A stretch of DNA of 64,000 bases from NCBI GenBank assembly GCA_016716135.1, contig JADJWX010000028.1, positions 186,001 to 250,000 on the forward strand. The letters are read 5' to 3'. Shown here piece by piece: positions 44,193 to 53,792 of the stretch. Both the position numbers and the translations under genes were made by a program. Under the pieces are notes generated by a model that had not been told where the DNA came from, did not search any database, and worked only from the letters and a program-made list of their open reading frames with translations. Origin of the DNA: Lewinellaceae bacterium (lineage in GTDB: Bacteria; Bacteroidota; Bacteroidia; Chitinophagales; Saprospiraceae). Position 1 is the stretch's first letter. The number at the start of each line of letters is the position of its first letter.

Positions 44193-46175
44193 ATGCCGGC
44201 ACGCATACTTGTTGTAGACGATGAACCCCGCTTTGAGCGACTGGTTCTCCAACGCCTTCGAAAAGGCGTTCAGGAAGGGCTGTACGATTTCCGTTTCGCA
44301 GCCGATGGCGTGGAAGCCCTGGAGGTCTTTGAACAGGATCCGGCTTTCGACATGGTCCTCGCGGATATTAATATGCCGCGTATGGACGGGCTCACGCTAC
44401 TCGGGCGGCTCCGGGAAATTAACCCGCTATTGAAAGTTGTGATCGTGTCGGCTTACGGCGATATGCCCAATATCCGAAAGGCCATGAACCTAGGGGCTTT
44501 CGACTTTGTGACCAAACCTATTGAATTTGCCGATCTGGAGCTAACCCTCCGGAAAACCCTGGAAGAAGCCGCACTCCTTAAGGAGGCTGCCAAATCCCGC
44601 GAGCTGGCCGAAAAAAATGAACTGCTGGAAGAACTCGATCAGCTCAAAACCCGGTTTTTCACCAACATTTCGCATGAATTCCGGACGCCCCTGACCGTCA
44701 TAGCCGGCATGACGGGTCAGATTGCCGAAAACCCCGAGCGCTGGCTCGAACGCGGGCTCAGCATGATAAACCGAAATACCGGCAACATGCTCGACCTGGT
44801 CGGGCAGATACTCGACCTGAACAAACTCGAATCCGGCAAGCTTGAAGTCAACCGGTTTCAAGCCGACATCATCCCTTTTTTGCGGCAACTGGTCGAATCT
44901 TTCCAACCCCTGGCGGAAACCCGCGATATCCGGCTAAGCTACCACCCGACGGTGGATACACTTACCCTGGATTTTGATCCGGAAAAAATGGTACGCATCC
45001 TTTCCAACCTGCTCGGCAATGCGCTGAAATTTTGCTCGGAAGGCGACCAGGTGAATGTTGACGTGGACCAAGCAGAAAGCAATGTCCTGTGCATCCGGGT
45101 GGGGGATACGGGCCCTGGAATTCCGGCTGAACAATTGGCGTACATATTTGACCGGTTCTTCCAGGCGAAAGACACCTACCGGTTCAATGCACCCGGCACG
45201 GGAATCGGTCTGTCACTTGTACAGGAATTTACCCGGCTGCTCGGCGGTACAGTTTCTGTGGAAAGCCGGGAGGGGAGGGGCACCATGTTCATCCTCCGGT
45301 TACCCATCCGTCGGGAGGCGCCGGCGCCCAAAGCCGGTACTGCCGAACTTCCTGTAAAAAAGCACGAGCTGCCGGCGGCACCCATGGCAGGCACAGGAGA
45401 GGAAAGCGATCTGGACCTCCCCACACTCCTGCTCGTTGAAGACAATACCGATATTGTGCAATACCTCATAAGTTGCCTGGAAGGGCGTTATCAACTGACT
45501 TGGGCAAAGGACGGGGAAGCAGGTATTGCGCAAGCCATCGAAACCGTACCCGATATCATCATCAGCGATGTGATGATGCCCCGGAAAGACGGATTTGAAC
45601 TTTGCCAAACGCTCAAAACAGATACCCGCACCAGCCACATTCCCATTGTTTTGCTAACAGCCAAAGCCGATGTGGAATCTAAAATTGCCGGCTTGAAGCG
45701 CGGCGCCGACGCCTATCTGGCTAAACCCTTCGACAAACAGGAATTACTGGCCCGCCTTGAAAACCTGCTTGAACTCCGCGCTCGCCTCCAGGCTCGGTAC
45801 CGGACTATGGAGGATTTGCCCGCGGACAGTGAAGATGCCCTGCAACAGGAAGATCAGTTTGTGGGCCAGATCAAAGCGGCTATCCAGGCGCATATGGATG
45901 AAGAGGAGTTTGGTATCCTGGAACTTTGCCGGGATATCGGCGTCAGTCGCACACAATTGCACCGAAAGATCAAAGCACTGACCGGGCGTTCCACCTCTAG
46001 CCTGATCCGGTACATCCGCTTGTGGCACGCCAAACAGCTACTGGTCACAGATCTGAATATCAGCCAGGTAGCCTATGATTGCGGATTCCGGGATCCCAAA
46101 TATTTTTCCAAAACATTTAGCGAGGAATTTGGCATAGGACCCAAAGACTTCCGGAAAGGCGCGTTGGAACAATAA
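44193..46175 (+). CDS. Cytoplasmic hybrid two-component protein REC-HisKA-HATPase-REC-AraC
   Basis: A 660-residue protein, start at ATG 44193 (MPARILVVDDEP). Receiver 1 spans residues 4-120 (DD at 9-10, phospho-Asp58 in ADINMPRMDG, Lys108). A coiled coil follows at 122-155. HisKA has His161 in NISHEFRTPL, and HATPase_c runs 245-375 (NLLGNALKF, DTGPGIP, GTGIGLSLV). Receiver 2 spans 411-530 (Asp459 in ISDVMMPRKDG). The AraC-type HTH spans 565-655 (LCRDIGVSRTQLHRKIKALTG, ISQVAYDCGFRDPKYFSKTFSEEFG). It has no signal peptide, membrane segment or sensor propeller, unlike typical Bacteroidota hybrid systems. The N-terminal receiver probably takes its input from a partner kinase. The first box of the next promoter overlaps its stop codon. 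Confidence 0.93.
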   Translation: MPARILVVDDEPRFERLVLQRLRKGVQEGLYDFRFAADGVEALEVFEQDPAFDMVLADINMPRMDGLTLLGRLREINPLLKVVIVSAYGDMPNIRKAMNLGAFDFVTKPIEFADLELTLRKTLEEAALLKEAAKSRELAEKNELLEELDQLKTRFFTNISHEFRTPLTVIAGMTGQIAENPERWLERGLSMINRNTGNMLDLVGQILDLNKLESGKLEVNRFQADIIPFLRQLVESFQPLAETRDIRLSYHPTVDTLTLDFDPEKMVRILSNLLGNALKFCSEGDQVNVDVDQAESNVLCIRVGDTGPGIPAEQLAYIFDRFFQAKDTYRFNAPGTGIGLSLVQEFTRLLGGTVSVESREGRGTMFILRLPIRREAPAPKAGTAELPVKKHELPAAPMAGTGEESDLDLPTLLLVEDNTDIVQYLISCLEGRYQLTWAKDGEAGIAQAIETVPDIIISDVMMPRKDGFELCQTLKTDTRTSHIPIVLLTAKADVESKIAGLKRGADAYLAKPFDKQELLARLENLLELRARLQARYRTMEDLPADSEDALQQEDQFVGQIKAAIQAHMDEEEFGILELCRDIGVSRTQLHRKIKALTGRSTSSLIRYIRLWHAKQLLVTDLNISQVAYDCGFRDPKYFSKTFSEEFGIGPKDFRKGALEQ

Positions 46176-46230
46176 TCTACCTTTTTGGAACAATGCCGGA
46201 AATCCGCCCCTCAAGCGCCGGCTACCTTTG
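46168..46230 (+). promoter_or_regulatory. Double AACAATA box promoter, copy 2 (propeller kinase)
   Basis: AACAATA at 46168-46174 (overlapping the end of the hybrid regulator gene) and AACAATG at 46189-46195, 21 bp apart. After a 27-bp spacer comes TACCTTTG at 46223-46230, 17 bp before the ATG at 46247. Confidence 0.8.
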
Positions 46231-46246
46231 TGCCACAATTAAGGCA

Positions 46247-49200
46247 ATGAGGTTAAGCATAAATATCTGGTTTATACTGTGGTGGGTGCTCTGCTGGATT
46301 CCGGCAAATGGGTTCGCCCAAATACACCATGCACTGGAGCCTGTCGGGCCTTTTTCAAGGCTGGACGGCTTGACAGATGAAAACATTACGGCCATCTGCC
46401 AGGATAGCCGGGGGTTCCTGTGGATCGGCACCCAACATGGATTGAACCGCTATGACGGTACCCGCGTCCTCAAGTTTTACCACGCACCTTTCGATACGAC
46501 AACATTAAGCAGCAACTACGTTACCGCCCTTTGGAACGATCCATACGGCATACTCTGGGTAGGTACCCGGGAAGGACTCAATCGGTATGACCCCCGGTCC
46601 GGCTTGTTTACCCGTTTTCAGTATAATTCAAATCTGACAGGTACACTCCGTTCGAACAATATCACTTGCATAACAGCATCGATATCTGCAAATTCTGCCG
46701 GACCACAGACCCTGTGGGTTGGTACCGACAAAGGCCTTGACCGGCTGGAGATCGATGCTCCGCAGCAGGAGTATCCGGCGGTGACAATTAGTCCGGTGAC
46801 TGGGAAAACAGCCGACCGCATTCCCATTTCCAATCAGCCGGTACACCAGCTCTTTGTGGACGGCCACGGCCGGCTGTGGGTCTCCACTGCAAAGGCACTT
46901 TATCATGCATCCGGCCCTTTCGTGTCCGGCAAACCCCTTGAGTTTACAACAGTATCCCGGACTGCTGTTCCACGAGGTTCCGCTCCCGCAAATCAATACT
47001 GTAAGTTCATTTCCGGCGTCGGGCAAACCTTTTGGATCGTTTCCGGAAAAGCGGTTACCGGTGTCAAAGATGGTCCGAACAACCAGCCCCAATACCGGTC
47101 ATTTTATTACTCCGGAGCCGGAGAAATAGCCGGCCCGGAGCTGGCAGCCATGGACTGGCAGGGAAAAATTTTCCTGCTAGGCAACAAAGCTGCGCCACTG
47201 GTTTTCGATACCCAAGCCCTGAACTTTGAACCACTGGGAACGCACTACGCCCAATTGACTGATGGCTTGAAGTGCTCCAGTATTTATTGCGACCGCAGCA
47301 AAAATATTTGGGTAGGTACTACTGGTGCGGGCTTATTCAAATACCACCTGCGCAACGATTTTTTCCATACATCCGGCAATCCGGATCGCCCAATCAATAC
47401 GGCCGTTGAGCATGCCCTGCATTTTGGCAAAGGCATTATCGATCACAGCGGCTGGTTGTGGTATCCGCACAAAGATGGGCTTGCCTGCATTGATCCTGCC
47501 GGGGCAAACACAGTCGTTTTTCACCATGCGCCCCTCGATTCAAATAGCCTGAGCCATAATCACTTAACGGCGCTGTTAGCCGACCCGGTAATGCCTGAAC
47601 GCTTTATTTGGGTAGGCACCCGGGGCGGCGGGCTCAACCGCCTCGACCGGCAAACCAGGCGATTCACACATTTCCTTGAAAAACATGGTCTCCCCGGCAG
47701 CACGATCAACGCCATTTTGCCCGATAATCAGGGCCATTTGTGGGTAAGCACAGACCAGGGTATTGCACAACTGCAACTAAGCCCGGAACGGCAGCTCATG
47801 CGGGCCCAAAACTTTGGACGGGAGCGTGGACTGTCTCAGCCTGCATTTGAGGCCAGTACCGCATTTCGAACTACTGATGGCCGGCTGTGTTTTGGCGGGA
47901 CGAACGGCTGGGTATGGTTCGATCCTGACAGCGTAAACGACCTGTTGCCGCCACCGCCCGTAGTGATCACCGGTTTGCAGATCCATCACCAAGCGGTTTC
48001 CTGGCTTGATCCGGATTCCCCCCTGGCCAGGCCGGTTTCTGAAACCAGGGAAATCACGCTGGATTATCATCAGAATACGTTGGCTTTTGCCTTTGCCGCG
48101 CTCGACTTTGTGGCGCCGGAGCAAAACCAATATGCCTACTTTCTGGAAAATTTTGATGCCGGCTGGAATGACGTAGGCAACCACCCGGAGGCTATGTATA
48201 CCGATCTGCCTCCGGGGCGGTATGTATTACATGTGCGGGCCTGCAACGCCGGGGACGTGTGGAACGAAAAAGGCGTTGAACTAATCATCCACATCCATCC
48301 CCCCTGGTGGCAGTCCTGGTGGGCAATTCTTTTGATTACCGGTCTGGCAGGAGGGCTATTGTGGAGCCTCTTCCGATCGGCAACCCGCCACCGCAAACTG
48401 CAACAACAAGCAGCTATCGAACGTGCCCGTGCCGACGAAAAGCAACGCCAGGCCGAAAACCTGGAAACCCAGGCAAAAAAACTAGCCGATGCGTTTCTGG
48501 CTTTGAAAGGGAAAAACGAAGAGGTTATTGCCATTCAGCAAAAACTGATCGCGCAGGACAAACTGGCTACGCTCGGGCAGCTTATCGCCGGTATCGCCCA
48601 CGAAATCAAAACTCCCCTCAACTTCGTCACCAACTTTTCAGATATCGCCGCCGAACAGGCGGAAGAGTTGCTGGGAGTGCTGGCAATCCTCCGGCCGGAT
48701 ATTGCCCCGGCTACTTTTGAAAGCCTCGAGCATCTGGCCTCCGACATCCGGGAAAACACCCTTGACAGCCGCGATAACGGCCAGCGGGCTCTCAGCATTA
48801 TGCACCATTTGCTAAACATTTCCCGGGGAACGGAAGACCATTTTTATGCTATTGATTTACATGCCTTGCTCGATGAAAACCTCAAACTGGCTTACCATGG
48901 CTACCGCGCCGTGGAACCCGGGTTTAATGTGACTATCGAAAAGAGTTATGATCCGGCTGTCGGGCAAATTGAAGCGTTGCCGGCAGATTTGGGCAGAGTT
49001 ATACTGAATATTCTGAACAATGCCTTTGAAGCGGTTTACCAGAAACAACAGGCTGTAAACAGCGGGTACGAACCAACGCTGCATATCCGAACAGAAATTG
49101 AAGGTTCAGGCATCTCCATCCGGATTTGGGACAATGGCGCCGGAATCCCGTCTGAAGTACAGGATCAAATCTTTCAGCCTTTTTTCACCACCAAACCTTC

Positions 49201-49339
49201 AGGTAAAGGCAATGCCGGGCTGGGCCTGTCTATCAGTCGCGACATCATTGTTAACAAACACAACGGCAACCTGGAGGTCAGCAGCCGATCCGGTGAATTC
49301 ACCGAATTCCGGATCTTTTTGCCGGATCGTTCTACTTGA
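46247..49339 (+). CDS. Propeller-sensor histidine kinase without output domain
   Basis: A 1030-residue inner-membrane kinase. The start is put at MRLSINIWFILWWVLC (46247), because the promoter (-7 box 46223-46230) lies inside the longer frame. The periplasmic part has reg_prop blades (GFLWIGTQHGLNRYDG, GILWVGTREGLNRYDP, KNIWVGTTGAGLFKY, RFIWVGTRGGGLNRLD, GHLWVSTDQGIAQL) and a Y_Y_Y domain ending near HPPWWQSWW. One membrane helix follows (AILLITGLAGGLLWSLF), then a coiled coil and a kinase core with LIAGIAHEIKTPLNFVTNF (phospho-His) and HATPase (NILNNAFEAV, GNAGLGLSI). There is no receiver or HTH, so phosphate must pass to a separate protein, plausibly the neighbours at 44193 and 49460. Confidence 0.92.
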   Translation: MRLSINIWFILWWVLCWIPANGFAQIHHALEPVGPFSRLDGLTDENITAICQDSRGFLWIGTQHGLNRYDGTRVLKFYHAPFDTTTLSSNYVTALWNDPYGILWVGTREGLNRYDPRSGLFTRFQYNSNLTGTLRSNNITCITASISANSAGPQTLWVGTDKGLDRLEIDAPQQEYPAVTISPVTGKTADRIPISNQPVHQLFVDGHGRLWVSTAKALYHASGPFVSGKPLEFTTVSRTAVPRGSAPANQYCKFISGVGQTFWIVSGKAVTGVKDGPNNQPQYRSFYYSGAGEIAGPELAAMDWQGKIFLLGNKAAPLVFDTQALNFEPLGTHYAQLTDGLKCSSIYCDRSKNIWVGTTGAGLFKYHLRNDFFHTSGNPDRPINTAVEHALHFGKGIIDHSGWLWYPHKDGLACIDPAGANTVVFHHAPLDSNSLSHNHLTALLADPVMPERFIWVGTRGGGLNRLDRQTRRFTHFLEKHGLPGSTINAILPDNQGHLWVSTDQGIAQLQLSPERQLMRAQNFGRERGLSQPAFEASTAFRTTDGRLCFGGTNGWVWFDPDSVNDLLPPPPVVITGLQIHHQAVSWLDPDSPLARPVSETREITLDYHQNTLAFAFAALDFVAPEQNQYAYFLENFDAGWNDVGNHPEAMYTDLPPGRYVLHVRACNAGDVWNEKGVELIIHIHPPWWQSWWAILLITGLAGGLLWSLFRSATRHRKLQQQAAIERARADEKQRQAENLETQAKKLADAFLALKGKNEEVIAIQQKLIAQDKLATLGQLIAGIAHEIKTPLNFVTNFSDIAAEQAEELLGVLAILRPDIAPATFESLEHLASDIRENTLDSRDNGQRALSIMHHLLNISRGTEDHFYAIDLHALLDENLKLAYHGYRAVEPGFNVTIEKSYDPAVGQIEALPADLGRVILNILNNAFEAVYQKQQAVNSGYEPTLHIRTEIEGSGISIRIWDNGAGIPSEVQDQIFQPFFTTKPSGKGNAGLGLSISRDIIVNKHNGNLEVSSRSGEFTEFRIFLPDRST

Positions 49340-49366
49340 AAATCCGGCCATTGACTGGTAGCATGA

Positions 49367-49429
49367 AACAATACTCTACCCTTTTGGAACATAACCGGAA
49401 GTCCGGCCTGCTGTTTACCGGGAATTTTG
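49367..49429 (+). promoter_or_regulatory. Double AACAATA box promoter, copy 3 (response regulator)
   Basis: AACAATA at 49367-49373 and the altered AACATAA at 49388-49394, 21 bp apart, then a 27-bp spacer to GAATTTTG at 49422-49429. The ATG is at 49460. The sequence is the most diverged of the full copies but the geometry is the same. Confidence 0.65.
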
Positions 49430-49459
49430 CAGTACATGCATCATCAACGGATAATTCCT

Positions 49460-49825
49460 ATGAAACTCTTGATTGTAGATGACGAGGCGGCAATACAGCG
49501 GCTTTTTTTACAACGCTTTCGCAAAGAGTGCCGCGATGGCCTGCTCGAACTGCATTTCGCCTTTTCGGCGGCAGAAGCCTTGCAGTTTCTTAAAAAAGAA
49601 ACTGCGGCCGATCTGGCGCTGATCCTTTCCGATATCAACATGCCCCATATGAGCGGCCTGGAACTGTTGGAAATTATACGGGAAACATATTCATCGCTCC
49701 GGATCTTTATGCTGACAGCCTACGACAGTGCCGACCTCCGCCGGCGGGTACTGGCGATGGGCGCCGATGAGTACCTGACCAAACCGGTGGATTTTCAACT
49801 GCTTCGGAAAAAACTGTTTGGCTGA
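49460..49825 (+). CDS. Single-domain response regulator
   Basis: A 121-residue receiver-only protein, with start MKLLIVDDEAAIQRLF at 49460. DD at 7-8, phospho-Asp58 in LSDINMPHMSG, Thr in MLTAYDS and Lys in YLTKPVDF are all present. Its opening (LFLQRFRKECRDGLLELHFA) closely resembles that of the N-terminal receiver of the hybrid protein (LVLQRLRKGVQEGLYDFRFA), so both may dock to the same kinase. It follows the propeller kinase by 120 bp under its own double-box promoter. With no output domain it probably relays or competes for phosphate. Confidence 0.9.
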   Translation: MKLLIVDDEAAIQRLFLQRFRKECRDGLLELHFAFSAAEALQFLKKETAADLALILSDINMPHMSGLELLEIIRETYSSLRIFMLTAYDSADLRRRVLAMGADEYLTKPVDFQLLRKKLFG

Positions 49826-49918
49826 TCGATGGAAGTTATGACCTATTCGGCTGTCTCCTTTCAGTCGACATGAACTGTACGGTTTCAAATAAATACCCGA
49901 TAATGTGTTGTTCGTTCA

Positions 49919-50110
49919 GATGTCTCCCCCGCGGGGCGGGGGAGACATGACAGTCGTTTATTTATAAACTAAATCTTATCGGATTTCTCGCTACGCTCGA
50001 AATTGCGGCAGGGCGCAGGGGAAATTTCGAGCGTAGCGAGAAATCCGATTGAAACTAATCTTGTCATTTCAAGGTGTCATGTCGACCCCGCAAGGCGGGG
50101 GAGACATCTG
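49919..50110. repeat. Cluster of intergenic palindromes between convergent genes
   Basis: Three hairpins fill the 393-bp gap 49826-50218. The first is ATGTCTCCCCCGC/GCGGGGGAGACAT near 49919-49948. The second is a perfect 27-bp inverted repeat, ATCGGATTTCTCGCTACGCT and on at 49978-50004 with its partner at 50023-50049. The third is ATGTCGACCCCGC with GCGGGGGAGACAT near 50086-50110. A related half-site (ATGTCGAGCATAGCGCGAGACA) lies at about 50152. The genes on both sides converge here, so the hairpins may also end transcription. They resemble REP-type dispersed palindromes; nothing is coded. Confidence 0.7.
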
Positions 50111-50218
50111 GATTCGATTATTACCGGTTTATAAAGTGAAACCGCAGTGATCATGTCGAGCATAGCGCGAGACACCCGAACAGGTTACAACTTGCGTTAA
50201 TAACATCTGTTTTGAAAA

Positions 50219-53200
50219 CTACACCAGCGGAAGCCGAATGACAAATTCGGTAAACTCCCCGGGCTGGCTTTTCACCGATATTTTCCCCTTGTGCTGCAGC
50301 GTAATGATATCGTAGCTGATCGATAGCCCCAAGCCGGTGTTGCCCTCTCCTGTGGGCTTAGTGGTGAAAAACGGCTGAAATATCTGTTCCCGAACCTCGG
50401 GCTGTATGCCGGGCCCGTTATCCCGGATACGGATAACGACATCGCCATCTTCAATTCCGGTACTCACCCGAATAGTCGGATGGTATTCCCCTCCGACACT
50501 TTTTTGCTTTTCATTGACGGCGAAGCAGGCATTGTTCAGGATATTAAGCAACACGCGGCCCAACTCCTGTGGATACACCTCAAGGGGTGTCAGTGCCGGG
50601 TCCGGTACTTTTTCCAGGTGAGCCTGAAAAGCAGGGTGAATTGCCCGGAAGCCGTGATAGGCAAGGTTCAGGTTGTCTTCCACCAGCTTGTTGATATCAG
50701 TGGACAGGCGTTGGCCAGAAGTGCCGCGGGCGTGGTCCATCATGCTTTTAACAATACGATCGGCCTGATTGCCGTAAGTGACGATATCAACTGCATTCAA
50801 TCGCAAGTCTTCCAGGATGGCCAGGATATTCTCAAAGGCAGCATCATCCGGTTTTGCCCGGTATCGCTCCAGTTCTTCCCGGAGTTCTTCCAGGAGTTCT
50901 TCCGATCCCTCCGAAAAGTTGTTGACAAAATTGAGCGGGTTTTTGATCTCATGGGCAATGCCGGCTACCATTTGGCCCAGCGAAGCCAGTTTCTCCTGGG
51001 CAATGAGCTGGTCGCGGGTATCCATAATCTCATGCGTGCGGGCTGCCAGCTCGCGTTCAAGATTCTTCCGCAGCAGGCGCTCCCGGTAGATCCAATAGGC
51101 CGCTCCGCTGGCAACCAGCAGGAAACAGAGCAGGTAGAACCAGGGTTCTTCGTAAAAAAAACGACCCACGTGTACGTTCAGCACGATCGGCGCCTCCGCC
51201 TGGTTACCCCGGTAATCAGCCCCGCGGATCAGGATACGGAGATCGCCGGGAGGGAGGTCGGGCAAGGACAAACGGGGCTTGTCACCCAGAAAAATCCAGT
51301 CATCAGACTGGTCATGGCTGAATCCTTCAATCCGGTAAAAGAAGGTCTGGTTTTCCGGACGCACCAGATTGGACAAGGCAAAGCCGAGGTTGAGGTACCG
51401 GTGTGTTGCCGGCAGTTCCAAGGTGCCCCAAATTTGGAAACCGTAATGGAGATTGCGGTCGGCGCCGGTTCGCTCATCCCAATAATTCACTTCGGTCAGG
51501 AACAGGTTGAGTCCATTGGCGTTCAGCAATAGTGCCTTCAGCAATTCCGGCTCGAGGATATTGATGCCGTGGATGGATCCGAAGATCAGCCGTCCTTTTG
51601 AATCCTTGTAATAGGAATACCGGTTGAATTCATTGGTGGAAAGGCCGTCCGCCTCACTAAGGCGGGCCAATACTTCACCTTCCGGAGACAACAGGTTGAT
51701 TCCTTTGTAGGTCGACAACCAATAGTACTCTTCTGCATCTGCCAGAATGCCCACTACTGTATTGTTAGACAGGCCCTTTTCCACATTGACGACCTTAATG
51801 ACTCCCGTCTGCGGATGAAAGATATGCACCCCGGCGCCATAAGTGCCCACCCAAAGCCGTCCGCGGGCGTCTTCCGAAATACACATAATCCGCTCGTCGC
51901 GAAAACCTTCCGGCAAACCGATCCGCCTGGAATTTCCACTTTTGAGCGAAAACTGCCAAAGCCCCTGGAGAGTGGCAATCCAGAGCGTGCTGTCTTTCGA
52001 TAAAAACAGTTCATTGATTTCGCCCTGGATACTGACAGGTTTGCCATTCGCCTTCCAGGGACGTGACTTTCGGGTAGCCAGGTTGTAAAAGAACAGCTGG
52101 CCGCGATTGTCCACCAGGGCCGCATTATAGGCATCCAGGAGCGTAAATCGTGTAAAATCGAAGCCCACCGGGAAAAAAGTGCGCAGCTTGTTGCTGTCGA
52201 TGCGTACCAGTCCCCGGGGCGCACCATACCACCAAAAACCGTTGTCTGAATGGATCAGGTTCGACAAGGTGGTATGGTGAAGCGCATTGTCAGTCTTTAA
52301 TTCAGGATGAAATAACTGGAGGTTCGGGTCTCCATGTGGACGTACCAGGAGCTGGCCGTTATGCATCTCGGATCGAACCAGGTATTCACCCGGCCGCCAT
52401 TCTGCGATGGCACGGGTGGGGATACCTTTCATGATGTAGGAAATGGCACCGTAAAACTGGATATCTGCAACGATCAACCCACCGGCAGAGAATGTCTTGA
52501 TACTCCGTCTGAAATCATTGCTCTGCACGTTGTGTTGATGAATCCAGCCAAAGCGGGAAACACTGGCCATTTGCTGAAGGACGGCGGTGTAGTCGAAGTA
52601 CTGACCTGCCGTATCCAGTAAAACAGCCCGGTAATATTTCCGCTCATCGGGGAGCACGAACAACAGGTTGCCCAATTCGTCTTTTTGAGCCCTGTATTTT
52701 TCAGAGACCATGTAAGAAGGTTGGACCTGGTTGTCGAAGACCGTTTTCAATACCGCCCGCCCGGTACCCTTTTCAATTTCGTAAAGCCGTTTGGTATCCA
52801 GCAGCAATACATGGTTTCGGGCATCCGAACAAAGTACGAACTGCCGCCAGGGGGCCTCCCGGGGTTCCGGCGTCGCTGAAAAGAGCGCATCGTATGTAAA
52901 TGACTTCAGTTCCCTGGTGCGAAGATTGAGGCGTATGAGCAGGAACTGCTCCCGAACATTCTCCGGTGAATAGGATGTAATAGGTTCCTGAAAAAACCAC
53001 AATTCGTCACCAGCCAATGTCTGGAATCCGGGTAAAAAGGGAACGGATTTTATCGTCTCATCCTTATCAGACGGAACTATGGGCAAATCAGCCAGCAATT
53101 CAGTCTTTGCATCCCGAAACCGGTATACCTGTATGCTCCGGGTAAGCCGGGCCAGCAGGATAAGTCCATGCTGCGCGGAATAGTCCATCCAGCAAATTTC

Positions 53201-53626
53201 CGCATCCGGATTGGTCAGTCGATAAAAAACGGTTCGGTGGGTTTCCGGGTCGAACAGGAAAAAATGTGCGCCCAGCCTGAAGAAACCAAACAGATCACCA
53301 GCCTGGTTGATGCAGGACAAGGCCGGCTGCAGATTTTCGGCCCCGGGGGGCAGGCTATCCCAATGGACCACTTCCGAATGCCGGCCGTCAAACCGGAAAA
53401 AACTGACAGTCCGGTGCTCCGGCTGTTCGAAACACGCATTGACCCATAAACGCCCGCGACGATCCGTCAGCCCGCTACTGACGCAGCTGATTGGAAGGCC
53501 TTCTTCCAGATCGTAAGCCGTCAGGTTCGACGGATAGAGTTTGGGTACACCGTCCCAGCCCTGCCCACGGGCAAGGCCCGTAGACAAACATAAAATCAAG
53601 CAGCCGATGTAACCGTATCCACGCAT
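50219..53626 (-). CDS. Second propeller-sensor histidine kinase without output domain
   Basis: A 1135-residue kinase with a signal peptide (to about residue 21). The large periplasmic two-propeller region has blades such as RGLVRIDSNKL, STLWIATLQGLWQFSL, GRLWVGTYGAGVHIF and EYYWLSTYKGINLL. A Y_Y_Y-like domain follows at about 740-830, then one membrane helix (PWFYLLCFLLVASGAAYWIY), a coiled coil, and the kinase core VAGIAHEIKNPLNFVNNF with HATPase motifs NILNNACFAV, DNGPGIQ and GNTGLGLSISYD. Like the 46247 kinase it lacks a receiver and an HTH, and the two are clear paralogs. It is divergent from the BspA-like gene; the double-box promoter copy 4 lies in the shared 166-bp gap. Confidence 0.92.
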   Translation of the reverse strand: MRGYGYIGCLILCLSTGLARGQGWDGVPKLYPSNLTAYDLEEGLPISCVSSGLTDRRGRLWVNACFEQPEHRTVSFFRFDGRHSEVVHWDSLPPGAENLQPALSCINQAGDLFGFFRLGAHFFLFDPETHRTVFYRLTNPDAEICWMDYSAQHGLILLARLTRSIQVYRFRDAKTELLADLPIVPSDKDETIKSVPFLPGFQTLAGDELWFFQEPITSYSPENVREQFLLIRLNLRTRELKSFTYDALFSATPEPREAPWRQFVLCSDARNHVLLLDTKRLYEIEKGTGRAVLKTVFDNQVQPSYMVSEKYRAQKDELGNLLFVLPDERKYYRAVLLDTAGQYFDYTAVLQQMASVSRFGWIHQHNVQSNDFRRSIKTFSAGGLIVADIQFYGAISYIMKGIPTRAIAEWRPGEYLVRSEMHNGQLLVRPHGDPNLQLFHPELKTDNALHHTTLSNLIHSDNGFWWYGAPRGLVRIDSNKLRTFFPVGFDFTRFTLLDAYNAALVDNRGQLFFYNLATRKSRPWKANGKPVSIQGEINELFLSKDSTLWIATLQGLWQFSLKSGNSRRIGLPEGFRDERIMCISEDARGRLWVGTYGAGVHIFHPQTGVIKVVNVEKGLSNNTVVGILADAEEYYWLSTYKGINLLSPEGEVLARLSEADGLSTNEFNRYSYYKDSKGRLIFGSIHGINILEPELLKALLLNANGLNLFLTEVNYWDERTGADRNLHYGFQIWGTLELPATHRYLNLGFALSNLVRPENQTFFYRIEGFSHDQSDDWIFLGDKPRLSLPDLPPGDLRILIRGADYRGNQAEAPIVLNVHVGRFFYEEPWFYLLCFLLVASGAAYWIYRERLLRKNLERELAARTHEIMDTRDQLIAQEKLASLGQMVAGIAHEIKNPLNFVNNFSEGSEELLEELREELERYRAKPDDAAFENILAILEDLRLNAVDIVTYGNQADRIVKSMMDHARGTSGQRLSTDINKLVEDNLNLAYHGFRAIHPAFQAHLEKVPDPALTPLEVYPQELGRVLLNILNNACFAVNEKQKSVGGEYHPTIRVSTGIEDGDVVIRIRDNGPGIQPEVREQIFQPFFTTKPTGEGNTGLGLSISYDIITLQHKGKISVKSQPGEFTEFVIRLPLV

Positions 53627-53683
53627 AATTCAAGGGCAAATGTCGGATGTTTTAGCAGAATTCAGGTGAGTCCTGCACCTTGG

Positions 53684-53746
53684 AACAATAGTCCCCTTTT
53701 TTGGAACAATAGCCGAACTCCGCCTTTGTTTTCCCGAAGAACTTTG
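53684..53746 (+). promoter_or_regulatory. Double AACAATA box promoter, copy 4 (BspA-like gene)
   Basis: AACAATA at 53684-53690 and 53705-53711, then a 27-bp spacer to GAACTTTG at 53739-53746. The ATG is at 53793. The other side of the gap starts the divergent kinase, so one occupied site could influence both genes. Confidence 0.8.
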
Positions 53747-53792
53747 TCCGGTAAAAAAATTCCCATCATAAGTATCAGGAAACGATCGAAAT

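Noticed and set aside
46193..46246. Upstream extension of the propeller kinase gene
   Set aside because: It overlaps box 2 and the -7 box. The ATG at 46247 begins a hydrophobic signal segment.
49978..50049. Insertion-sequence ends
   Set aside because: The two 27-bp arms are separated by only 18 bp, so this is a hairpin, not an element with cargo.
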